Assembly (NCBI GenBank): GCA_958451705.1
Contig: CAUDRD010000043.1
Location: 1-9,775 of the forward strand
DNA: 9,775 nucleotides
DNA from: an uncultured Oscillospiraceae bacterium
Lineage (GTDB): Bacteria; Bacillota; Clostridia; Oscillospirales; Acutalibacteraceae
Direction of reading: 5' to 3'
The notes beneath the pieces are model-generated. The model was not told the DNA's origin and ran no database searches. It saw nothing but the letters and a program-made list of their open reading frames with translations. Numbering within the stretch: the first letter of the stretch is position 1; every line of letters begins with the position of its first letter. This document shows positions 1 through 5,866 of the stretch, in pieces. The position numbers and the translations under genes are program-made.

Positions 1-206
1 TCGGACAAAAGTAAGTGCGGTGCCGCGGCATAGGCGGCAAAACCTTTTAGTTTATCAAAGTGACGGATAAGGAGAAAAAATTCAATCTACAATTTATAAT
101 ATTTATCCGCACTTTTTTGCTGCGGGAAAAAGTCAGTGCTCACTGATAAGTTATTACAAACTGAAACAGCTTTGACTGAGAATTTCTAAGTCAAAACATA
201 AATTTT
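1..206. other. left-edge stretch without an identifiable gene
   Basis: I see no coding region, tRNA or recognisable structured RNA here. Short frames run in from the left edge. On the plus strand one is open to a stop at 68-70 and another to a stop at 31-33. On the minus strand one is open from about 86 to the edge but has no ATG, GTG or TTG start. Any of these could be the end or start of a gene lying outside the window, but all are too short to judge. The stretch is AT-rich with several small inverted repeats, such as CCGCA/TGCGG at 107-125. Confidence 0.4.
127..146 (-). terminator. weak candidate terminator of the ANTAR/glnA operon
   Basis: On the minus strand a short hairpin TCAGT-GAGC-ACTGA (146-133) is followed by C and five T residues (131-127). 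It lies about 120 nt past the stop of the ANTAR gene, the last gene of the minus-strand operon. The stem is only 5 bp, so termination would be inefficient. No better minus-strand terminator is visible between it and the gene. Confidence 0.3.
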
Positions 207-237
207 ACGGCTCCCTTGTGTAAAGAGAGCCGTTTTT
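207..237 (+). terminator. intrinsic terminator, plus orientation
   Basis: ACGGCTC (207-213) pairs with GAGCCGT (227-233), with a possible inner CTT/AAG extension. The stem runs straight into five T residues (233-237) on the plus strand. On the minus strand the stem is followed by AAAATTT, so it is poor as a terminator in that direction. It would stop a plus-strand transcript coming from left of the window, converging on the minus-strand operon. The gene it serves is not visible. Confidence 0.5.
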
Positions 238-267
238 ACAGTAAGTTAAATTTCTGAATTATAAATT

Positions 268-852
268 TTACTTGTAAGTTTTTATTATGCTTTCAGCTAC
301 GCTGCGCTTTGTAACGCACCTGTCCATAGCCTGTTTTTCAATATATCGGTGAGCTTCGGCCTCGGTCATGCTGAGGTTTTCTATAAGGAGCCACTTTGCA
401 CGGTTTACAAGACGGATTTCCTCCATCTTCTCTTCCATGGAGCTGTTTTTCTTTTCGAGACGGCGAAGCCGTTCCCGTGCTGCAGACATCCATTTTAGGG
501 CCTGTGCCAGCATCTGAGCCGAGGTAGGCTTCGGAAGGGTAAACACTCCCTGATTTGCAACTTTCGTGTTTATTTCGGCGTATACGTCGGATTTTATAAT
601 AAGCAGGGCAATGCTTTCCTTGTCGCTGCAAATGTCTACGGCAAAATCCTCCCCGAAATCGTCGCTTAAAGGGGCGTTGATGATTATAAAATCATATTTT
701 CTTTCCGCAACCGCCCGTTTTGCCGCCGCTATGCTGCCGACGAAGTTAACCGGATAGCAGTCCGCTTCAGAGAGCAGAGTGGTAACGGCGCTGTTAAATT
801 TTGTTGTGGATGAAACAACAAGGGTGCTGTAAGCACGCTCCTGAAATACCAT
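268..852 (-). CDS. ANTAR-domain RNA-binding antitermination regulator with a degenerate receiver domain
   Basis: A 194-residue cytoplasmic protein with two parts. Residues about 7-128 look like a receiver domain (hydrophobic strands, LPKP motif with Lys108). The usual phospho-acceptor Asp is Asn59, in the segment IIINAPL. A helical linker of charged residues (about 128-145) follows. The ANTAR RNA-binding domain covers about 135-193, with the family pattern AKWLLI, a following SMTEAEAHRYI and KQAMDR, and a final VAESII. ANTAR proteins bind paired RNA hairpins with hexanucleotide loops and prevent intrinsic termination. The ATG at 852 is preferred because a very strong G-rich ribosome site (AGGGGGGGAG) sits 4 nt before it. 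An in-frame upstream start at 906 would overlap the end of glnA and has no such site. The gene is last in the operon, 38 nt after glnA. Its probable targets are the two leaders at 5596-5935. The absent acceptor suggests control by a partner or ligand, not by phosphorylation. Confidence 0.88.
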   Translation of the reverse strand: MVFQERAYSTLVVSSTTKFNSAVTTLLSEADCYPVNFVGSIAAAKRAVAERKYDFIIINAPLSDDFGEDFAVDICSDKESIALLIIKSDVYAEINTKVANQGVFTLPKPTSAQMLAQALKWMSAARERLRRLEKKNSSMEEKMEEIRLVNRAKWLLIENLSMTEAEAHRYIEKQAMDRCVTKRSVAESIIKTYK

Positions 853-890
853 TTTGCTCCCCCCCTCGGCGTCAGTATTTTTGATGTGGC

Positions 891-2108
891 TTACCTTTCG
901 CTGCAATAAGCGGAAATTAAAGATTTCGGCAGATGCTTTTCTATAAAGCTGCTTTTTAGAGCCTCCTGTGCAGCTTCTTCCAAAGTCTGGGGAAGGGTTT
1001 TGTATTTTGCCAAAGTCTCGCTGCTGGCTGTAAAAAGGTTTATGTCGGCAGCTTCCGGTAATTTTAGCTTATTTTCGATTCCGTACATTCCGGCATAAAT
1101 AAGCAGAGTGTATGCAATATACGGGTTTGCGCTGGGGTCGGAGGAACGCAGCTCTGCTCTTTTGTATTCTCCCTGAGCAGCAGGGATGCGTACAAGCTGC
1201 GAACGGTTTTCACTTGACCAGGTTATATATTTAGGAGCCTTGTCCTTTCCCAAACGCTCAAAGGACTGGGATGTAGGATTTAAGAAAACGGTCATATCAG
1301 AGATTTTTTCCAGTATTCCTGCAATCATGTACGGCATTAAATCCTCGTCGGTTTTGTCGCTCTTTACGGACATGTTTATATGAAGACCGCTGCCGGGTCT
1401 GTTCTTTAAAGGCTTTGGCGAAAAATCGGCGCAAAGGCCGTTTGCGGCTGCCACTGTCTTTACCACCGCCGAAAAGGTAATGGCGTTATCTGCGGCGGTA
1501 AGGGCGTCGGAATAGCGAAAATCTATTTCGTTTTGTCCCGGTCCCTCTTCGTGGTGGGAGCCTTCAGGGCGTATTCCCATTTCCTCGAGAGTAAGACAGA
1601 TTTCACGGCGTATGTTTTCCCCTTTGTCGTCGGGGGCAATGTCCATATAGCTTGCGCTGTCATAGGGTTCTTTTGTGGGGTTTCCGTTTTCGTCAAGCTT
1701 AAAGAGATAGAATTCCATTTCTGAGCCGAAGGAGAAGGAGTATCCTGCATTTTTTGCGTCGGCAATGGCCTTTTTTAGGAGGGTTCTGGCGTCGTTTTCA
1801 AAGGCTCTGCCGTCGGGATAGGTTATGTTGCAGAACATACGCACCACTCTGCCATGCTCCGGCCTCCAGGGGAAAACGGCGATAGTAGTTGGGTCCGGGT
1901 GAAGGAAAAGGTCGGAGTGTACCTCCCCGCCGAAGCCCGAAATAGCCGAAGCGTCGATGGCAATACCGCATTTAAAAGCACGCTCAAGCTCCCCGGGCAT
2001 AATGGATATATTCTTCTGTTTTCCGTAAACGTCGCAGAAGGCGAGTCTTATAAACTTAACGTCTTCCTCGCTGACATATTGCATAACCTCTCCGGCTGAA
2101 TAATTCAT
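891..2108 (-). CDS. glnA: type I glutamine synthetase
   Basis: Makes glutamine from glutamate, ammonia and ATP; the family forms cytoplasmic dodecamers. The 405-residue protein has the N-terminal beta-grasp domain (about 10-95) and the catalytic domain. Visible motifs are GSEMEF (128-133, metal ligands Glu130 and Glu132), EEGPGQNEIDF (187-197), GSGLHINMS (239-247, His243), ENRSQLVRIP (300-309) and AELRSSDP (318-325, Glu319). It is somewhat short for the family (B. subtilis GlnA has about 444) and I see no adenylylation-type tyrosine segment. Two positions are odd. The mobile flap that normally reads EAP reads KAP (Lys290), and the feedback-inhibition Arg of Bacillus enzymes (Arg62) appears to be Gly in GFGGEVHSD (58-66). 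The ATG at 2108 follows AGGTAGG. A TTG at 2126, right after the preceding stop, is a less likely start. It is co-transcribed with the glutamate synthase genes, so both halves of the GS/GOGAT cycle are made together. Confidence 0.93.
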   Translation of the reverse strand: MNYSAGEVMQYVSEEDVKFIRLAFCDVYGKQKNISIMPGELERAFKCGIAIDASAISGFGGEVHSDLFLHPDPTTIAVFPWRPEHGRVVRMFCNITYPDGRAFENDARTLLKKAIADAKNAGYSFSFGSEMEFYLFKLDENGNPTKEPYDSASYMDIAPDDKGENIRREICLTLEEMGIRPEGSHHEEGPGQNEIDFRYSDALTAADNAITFSAVVKTVAAANGLCADFSPKPLKNRPGSGLHINMSVKSDKTDEDLMPYMIAGILEKISDMTVFLNPTSQSFERLGKDKAPKYITWSSENRSQLVRIPAAQGEYKRAELRSSDPSANPYIAYTLLIYAGMYGIENKLKLPEAADINLFTASSETLAKYKTLPQTLEEAAQEALKSSFIEKHLPKSLISAYCSER

Positions 2109-2126
2109 AATCCTACCTACCTTCAA

Positions 2127-2846
2127 TTAATTTGCAACGTACATTTGCTTGTACGGGTTTTTGCTGTTTGGGGTGATAACCGTAAACTTTGAATCCATTA
2201 TTTTGCTTACATCAAGAGAGAAAAGGGTGCAGAATTTTTCTACATATTCTCTTATTTCGGCTAAATCCTCATCGCTTGCAGGGGAGACGTTTACCTGACC
2301 GGGAAAGACAATTCCCTGGCAGTCGGAGCGCAGGAATATTTTTCCTCCGTGCATTCCGGTTCCGGTAAAATTGCCCACGATTTTTTTGTCGTCTTCGTTA
2401 AGACCTAAAACTATTATAAGTCCGCCGGCCTGATATTCGCCTAAAAAGCTGCCGGTTCTGCCGCCTATTACCATAATCGGCAGCATATTGTTGTATGCCT
2501 TCATATGTATTCCGGCACGGTATCCGGCGCTTCCCCTTACATAGATTTCTCCGCCTCTCATAGCGTAGCCTGCTGCGTCGCCGACGCTGCCGTCTATTAC
2601 AATTTGTCCTGCGTTCATAGTGTCGCCTACAGCGTCCTGAGCGTTGCCTTTAACGGAAATAGTCGCTCCGTTAAGATAAGCACCCAAAGCGTTTCCGGGA
2701 ACGCCCTCAATTGTGATATTTTTATTTTCCATTCCCGCTCCGATAAAGCGCTGACCGATGCAGTCGGTTACGGTGCAGTTTTCGGAGCTGTTTCTTATAG
2801 TTTCGTTTAAATTTCTGTAATCAAAATCTTTAGCGCACAGTACCAT
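2127..2846 (-). CDS. glutamate synthase GXGXG (beta-helix) subunit, stand-alone
   Basis: A 239-residue protein matching the C-terminal beta-helix domain of the large glutamate synthase subunit, here encoded by its own gene as in archaea and many clostridia. Repeated glycine-rich turns mark the helix: GNALGAYLNG (51-60), GDAAGYAMRGG (89-99), GYRAGIHMKA (108-117), GRTGSFLGEYQAGG (129-142) and GNFTGTGMHGG (158-168). The last 45 or so residues lack the repeats and probably cap the helix. In canonical GltB this domain is structural, holding the amidotransferase and FMN domains in place; there is no active site to expect. The ATG at 2846 has a clear GGAGG, but 14 nt upstream, which is longer than usual. 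The in-frame region is closed by a TAA three codons upstream, so little alternative exists. The TAA stop is followed after 18 nt by the glnA ATG. Confidence 0.9.
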   Translation of the reverse strand: MVLCAKDFDYRNLNETIRNSSENCTVTDCIGQRFIGAGMENKNITIEGVPGNALGAYLNGATISVKGNAQDAVGDTMNAGQIVIDGSVGDAAGYAMRGGEIYVRGSAGYRAGIHMKAYNNMLPIMVIGGRTGSFLGEYQAGGLIIVLGLNEDDKKIVGNFTGTGMHGGKIFLRSDCQGIVFPGQVNVSPASDEDLAEIREYVEKFCTLFSLDVSKIMDSKFTVITPNSKNPYKQMYVAN

Positions 2847-2998
2847 AATATTTTACCATACCTCCGAATCTTTTTCTATGTCATTTATACCAAATGGGTA
2901 AAAAGATTTATTGCATTGAATTTTGTGTTGGGATTTTTCATACGGTTTACTTTGGATTTCCTCACAGTCGCAAATTTATCTAAACAATAAATTTTTCA
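2847..2998 (-). other. 152-nt gap inside the operon with a possible weak internal promoter
   Basis: This is the longest gap between genes of the minus-strand operon. It holds an AT-only inverted repeat AAATTTAT/ATAAATTT (2972-2994) without a T-run, and a sequence TGG-TATAAA (minus strand, 2892-2884) that fits an extended -10 element. No -35 box stands at the right distance. A start here would give the GXGXG subunit, glnA and the regulator some transcription independent of the main promoter. I see no small gene in it. Confidence 0.25.
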
Positions 2999-4504
2999 TC
3001 ATTCACCTGCGTGAGAAATTCCCAAAATCTCAAGCTCCTTGGAGTTAAGGCCAACGCCTCTGAGCATTAAACGGTTGCCTCTGAGAGCTTCAATGGAGTT
3101 AATTCCCATGCCGCCCATAAGCTCCTTTATTTCGTGCTTCCATGCAGTCATCAGGTTTATGAGCCTTGTTTTGCCTTCCTCAGGGTCAAGTCTTTTTACA
3201 AGCTCAGGGCGCTGGGTTGCGATACCCCAGTTGCAGTTGCCGCTTTGGCAGTTTCTGCAAAGGTGACATCCCATTGCAAGAAGGGGAGCAGTAGCCACAT
3301 AACAGGCGTCGGCGCCTAAAGCTATTGCCTTTACAACGTCAGCGGCGCTTCTGATGCTGCCTCCTGCAACAAGGGAGACATTGTTGCGTATTCCCTCGCT
3401 GCGAAGACGCTGGTCAACTGCTGCCAGAGCCAGTTCAACCGGTATACCAACATTGTCACGGATTCTTGTAGGTGCCGCTCCCGTGCCGCCTCTAAAGCCG
3501 TCTATTGCTATAATATCCGCTCCGCTTCTCGCAATACCGCTGGCAATTGCGGCAATGTTGTGAACTGCGGCAACCTTTACGATAATGGGCTTTTGGTACT
3601 CCGTAGCTTCCTTTAAGGAGTAGACAAGCTGCCTGAGATCCTCGATTGAATAAATGTCGTGGTGGGGAGCGGGAGAAATAGCGTCGGAGCCTTCGGGGAT
3701 CATTCGTGTGCGGGAAATATCGCCGACTATTTTAGTGCCGGGCAAATGTCCGCCGATGCCGGGCTTTGCGCCCTGACCCATTTTGATTTCAACTGCGGCT
3801 CCCGCTTCAAGGTAATCCTTGTGAACGCCGAAACGTCCCGATGCCACCTGTACAATGGTGTTTTTGCCGTAGACGTAAAAATCCTCATGGAGGCCGCCTT
3901 CACCGGTGTTGTAATATATGCCAAGCTCTGCCGCCGCTTTTGCCAAACATTCATGGGCGTTGTAGCTGATTGAGCCATAGCTCATTGCCGAAAACATTAC
4001 GGGCATTGAAAGCTCCATATGTGGTCCCATATCGCAGATGAGCTTACCGTTTTCGTCACGGCGGATTTTCTCAGGCTTCTTTCCTAAAAACACCCGTGTC
4101 TCCATAGGCTCCCTCAAGGGGTCAATGGAAGGATTTGTAACCTGAGAGGCGTTAATGAGAATTTTATCCCAGTAGACGGGGATGGTTTTAGGGCTGCCCA
4201 TTGAAGAAAGGAGCACACCGCCGCTGTTTGCCTGTTTGTAAATTTCCTTTACCGCATCGTCACGCCAGTTTGCGTTGGGACGGAAGGTGCAGTCGCTCTT
4301 AACGATTTTTAATGCCATTGTGGGGCAGAATGAAACGCACCTTTGGCAGTTGACGCATTTTGTATCGTCGCTTAATATTGTTTTGCTTTTTTCGTCGTAA
4401 ATATGCACTCCGTTAGCGCATTGCTGTACGCATATGCGGCAGGTGGTACATCTTTTTTCGTTTCTTACAACTTCAAATTCAGGATATATAAATTCGATTC
4501 CCAT
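2999..4504 (-). CDS. gltB: glutamate synthase catalytic subunit (FMN domain with two N-terminal 4Fe-4S ferredoxin modules)
   Basis: Catalyses the FMN-dependent reductive half of glutamate synthesis, adding ammonia from the amidotransferase subunit to 2-oxoglutarate. Counting from the ATG at 4504 gives 501 residues. Two bacterial-ferredoxin cysteine sets lie at the N-terminus (CTTCRICVQQC at 19-29 and CVNCQRCVSFC at 50-60), enough for two 4Fe-4S clusters. The FMN/TIM-barrel part follows, with KMGQGAKPGIGGHLPG (241-256), SPAPHHDIYSIEDL (277-290), DGFRGGTGAAP (335-345) and GGSIRSAADV (381-390). A final cysteine cluster MGCHLCRNCQSGNC (411-424), then WGIATQ, corresponds to the 3Fe-4S site of GltB. 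The amidotransferase and GXGXG domains are encoded next door. The ATG at 4504 overlaps the upstream stop by one base (TAATG) and has AGAGGGG 8 nt before it; an in-frame GTG at 4513 would be too close to that site. Electrons probably come from ferredoxin through the N-terminal clusters. Confidence 0.95.
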   Translation of the reverse strand: MGIEFIYPEFEVVRNEKRCTTCRICVQQCANGVHIYDEKSKTILSDDTKCVNCQRCVSFCPTMALKIVKSDCTFRPNANWRDDAVKEIYKQANSGGVLLSSMGSPKTIPVYWDKILINASQVTNPSIDPLREPMETRVFLGKKPEKIRRDENGKLICDMGPHMELSMPVMFSAMSYGSISYNAHECLAKAAAELGIYYNTGEGGLHEDFYVYGKNTIVQVASGRFGVHKDYLEAGAAVEIKMGQGAKPGIGGHLPGTKIVGDISRTRMIPEGSDAISPAPHHDIYSIEDLRQLVYSLKEATEYQKPIIVKVAAVHNIAAIASGIARSGADIIAIDGFRGGTGAAPTRIRDNVGIPVELALAAVDQRLRSEGIRNNVSLVAGGSIRSAADVVKAIALGADACYVATAPLLAMGCHLCRNCQSGNCNWGIATQRPELVKRLDPEEGKTRLINLMTAWKHEIKELMGGMGINSIEALRGNRLMLRGVGLNSKELEILGISHAGE

Positions 4505-5595
4505 TAATAGCACCCCTCTTTCACTCTTACAATAACCGGTTCTCCGCCGGCGGGAGCATATATGTTTTCAGCATCCGGCTCCATTGTGCGAATGGATGCT
4601 TCTTCGCTGGCAATATAAACCTTGTCGTCCTTGCTTCCCACTACCATGGAACGGAGCTTAAGGCGGTCGTTGAGAGCCATAAGACCTCCCTCAAAGCCTA
4701 AGACTATTGAAAAAGGACCTGTGATGAGAAGGCTTGAGAACATCATTCTGAGATAGTTTAAAACCTTTCTCTCTTCTTCGCTCTTCTGAGCTATTGTGCT
4801 CCAAAAGGGAGCTGCAATTACGCTGGCGGCTTCTTCGAGAGTGAGCCCCTGTCTTCTGAGGAGGTAATCCATTATATATGTTATAACCTCGGTGTCAGTC
4901 TGCAAGGTGCATTTATAGCCGAACATCTCGATAAAACGGCGGTTAGCGTCGTAGGAGGAAATTTCGCCGTTGTGTACAATGGAATAATCAAGAAGCGCAA
5001 AGGGATGAGCGCCGCCCCACCAGCCGGGGGTGTTGGTGGGGTATCTTCCGTGAGATGTCCAGGAATAGCCCTCGTATTCGTCGAGTCTGTAAAAGTATCC
5101 TACATCCTCGGGATAACCTACGGCTTTAAATGCGCCCATGTTTTTACCGCTTGAAAAAACGTAAGCCCCCTTGAAGCGTGTGTTTATCTTCATAACAGTT
5201 CTGGCAACGAACTCTTTTTCGTTCTGCTGTTTGCGCTGGAGAACAGATTTAAGGGGAGAGACAAAATAACGCCAGATAAAAGGCTCATCGGTAATTTTAG
5301 GAGTTTTTCTTATTGGTATTTCCTCTGCCTGAACAATTTCAAATTTTTCTTTAAGATATTTTTCACAGTCGGATCTAATCTCTTTATCATCATAGAAAAT
5401 ATGCAGCGCATACATTTCTTTATATTTAGGATAAATGCCGTACCCGGCAAAGCCTCCTCCGAGGCCGTTGGACCTATCGTGCATGGGCTTCATGGCTTCA
5501 ATAATTTTTTCTCCGGTCATTCTTTTTCCTTCCTTGGAAATAACTGCGGCTATTGCGCAGCCGGAGGGGATGCGTACTTGACCTTCTAAGTACAT
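4504..5595 (-). CDS. glutamate synthase glutamine amidotransferase subunit (class II)
   Basis: Hydrolyses glutamine and passes ammonia to the FMN subunit encoded directly downstream. The 363-residue protein has class II (Ntn-type) amidotransferase features: a candidate nucleophile Cys13 in IPSGCAIAAVISK, then MHDRSNGLGGGFAGYGIY (38-55), SHGRYPTNT (181-189), HNGEISS (208-214) and TDTEV (233-237). In this enzyme class the Cys must be N-terminal, so a 12-residue propeptide ahead of Cys13 would have to be removed. The ATG at 5595 has AAAGGGTGG 6 nt upstream. An upstream in-frame ATG at 5640 has no ribosome site and lies inside the 3' arm of the leader terminator hairpin, so I reject it. This is the first gene of the operon, and its stop overlaps the next start. 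Confidence 0.9.
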   Translation of the reverse strand: MYLEGQVRIPSGCAIAAVISKEGKRMTGEKIIEAMKPMHDRSNGLGGGFAGYGIYPKYKEMYALHIFYDDKEIRSDCEKYLKEKFEIVQAEEIPIRKTPKITDEPFIWRYFVSPLKSVLQRKQQNEKEFVARTVMKINTRFKGAYVFSSGKNMGAFKAVGYPEDVGYFYRLDEYEGYSWTSHGRYPTNTPGWWGGAHPFALLDYSIVHNGEISSYDANRRFIEMFGYKCTLQTDTEVITYIMDYLLRRQGLTLEEAASVIAAPFWSTIAQKSEEERKVLNYLRMMFSSLLITGPFSIVLGFEGGLMALNDRLKLRSMVVGSKDDKVYIASEEASIRTMEPDAENIYAPAGGEPVIVRVKEGCY

Positions 5596-5601
5596 ATTTT
5601 T

Positions 5602-5610
5602 CCACCCTTT
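5602..5610 (-). promoter_or_regulatory. ribosome binding site fixing the amidotransferase start
   Basis: AAAGGGTGG on the minus strand, 6 nt before the ATG at 5595. It decides between this start and the ATG at 5640, which would lie within the leader terminator. Confidence 0.75.
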
Positions 5611-5616
5611 CGGAAT

Positions 5617-5682
5617 AAAATAAAAAACAAAGGCGTTCATTTAAGCGGGAAGAGACACTTCTCCCGTAAATGAACGCCTTTG
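5617..5682 (-). terminator. leader intrinsic terminator of the glutamate synthase operon
   Basis: On the minus strand CAAAGGCGTTCATTTA (5682-5667) pairs perfectly over 16 bp with TAAATGAACGCCTTTG (5643-5628). The apex carries a further CGGGA/TCCCG stem, and six T, an A and four T follow (5627-5617). It lies between the promoter and the first gene, so it must be bypassed for the operon to be expressed. Its 5' arm overlaps the alternative hairpin at 5670-5687. This is an attenuator, not an end-of-gene terminator. Confidence 0.85.
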
Positions 5683-5687
5683 CTCAT
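5646..5687 (-). promoter_or_regulatory. candidate ANTAR-binding dual-hexaloop antiterminator RNA
   Basis: In the minus-strand transcript, ATGAGC (5687-5682) can pair with GTTCAT (5675-5670) and leave the six-base loop AAAGGC, with A at position 1 and G at 4. Two or three bases later, CGGGAGA (5666-5660) can pair with TC-TCCCG (down to 5646) with one bulged T, leaving the loop AGTGTC, again A1/G4. Two closely spaced hexaloop hairpins with A1 and G4 are the known ANTAR target. The first hairpin uses bases 5670-5682 of the terminator 5' arm, so the two folds exclude each other. The foldings were done by eye; the bulge in the second hairpin weakens that part. Confidence 0.65.
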
Positions 5688-5696
5688 CAATGGTGA

Positions 5697-5725
5697 ATTT
5701 TATCACAGGTGATATTGTTTGTCAA
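5697..5725 (-). promoter_or_regulatory. sigma-A promoter of the glutamate synthase/glnA/ANTAR operon
   Basis: TTGACA (5725-5720) and TAAAAT (5702-5697) on the minus strand, separated by 17 bp. Transcription should start near 5690-5691, only a few bases before the first leader hairpin. A palindrome lies in the spacer (5701-5714). Confidence 0.85.
5701..5714. promoter_or_regulatory. palindrome in the promoter spacer, possible operator
   Basis: TATCAC-AG-GTGATA is a perfect 6+6 inverted repeat that overlaps the edge of the -10 box and fills most of the spacer of the minus-strand promoter. A dimeric repressor bound there would block RNA polymerase. It does not fit the GlnR/TnrA pattern (TGTNA-N7-TNACA). 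It may also be chance. Confidence 0.35.
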
Positions 5726-5808
5726 CGAAAGAATTTAAAAAGTACGACCTATGGTAAAATGCACCAAAAATTTTCTGAAAAACACGGCGAATGTCTAAAA
5801 AAACGGCG

Positions 5809-5837
5809 TTGACAAGAGACTTTAGGTGTTGTATAAT
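5809..5837 (+). promoter_or_regulatory. consensus sigma-A promoter of glnN
   Basis: TTGACA (5809-5814), a 17-bp spacer and TATAAT (5832-5837): a perfect consensus match. Start of transcription is expected at about 5843-5845. The -35 boxes of the two divergent promoters are 83 bp apart. The DNA between them (5726-5808) is A/T-rich with a direct repeat ACGGCG (5784-5789 and 5803-5808) and nothing else I can name. Confidence 0.9.
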
Positions 5838-5848
5838 TTGGCACATGA

Positions 5849-5866
5849 AAAGGCAAAGGCGTCTTT
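5849..5866 (+). promoter_or_regulatory. candidate ANTAR-type hexaloop hairpin in the glnN leader
   Basis: AAAGGC (5849-5854) can pair with GTCTTT (5861-5866), with one G-U pair, leaving the loop AAAGGC (5855-5860). The loop and its two closing pairs are identical to the first hairpin in the divergent leader. The ten bases GCAAAGGCGT are shared (5853-5862 plus strand, 5683-5674 minus strand). Forming it uses the 5' arm of the glnN leader terminator. A second A1/G4 hexaloop is not evident here; the next hairpin has a GCAA tetraloop. Confidence 0.55.

Noticed and set aside
1..86. Gene fragment at the left edge on either strand
   Set aside because: The open frames are under 30 codons, none has a usual start or a clear ribosome site at proper spacing, and more than one frame is open, so chance cannot be excluded.
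853..906. Extended N-terminus of the ANTAR protein beginning at 906
   Set aside because: It would overlap the glnA end, and the extra residues are polar with no receiver-domain character. The ATG at 852 has a very strong ribosome site.
2972..2994. Inverted repeat AAATTTAT/ATAAATTT after the FMN subunit as a terminator
   Set aside because: The stem is only A/T pairs and no T-run follows on the minus strand. The genes on both sides belong to one enzyme.
5596..5640. Start of the amidotransferase at the ATG at 5640
   Set aside because: It has no ribosome site, and the codon lies in the 3' arm of the leader terminator. The ATG at 5595 has a good site and is closer to the catalytic Cys.
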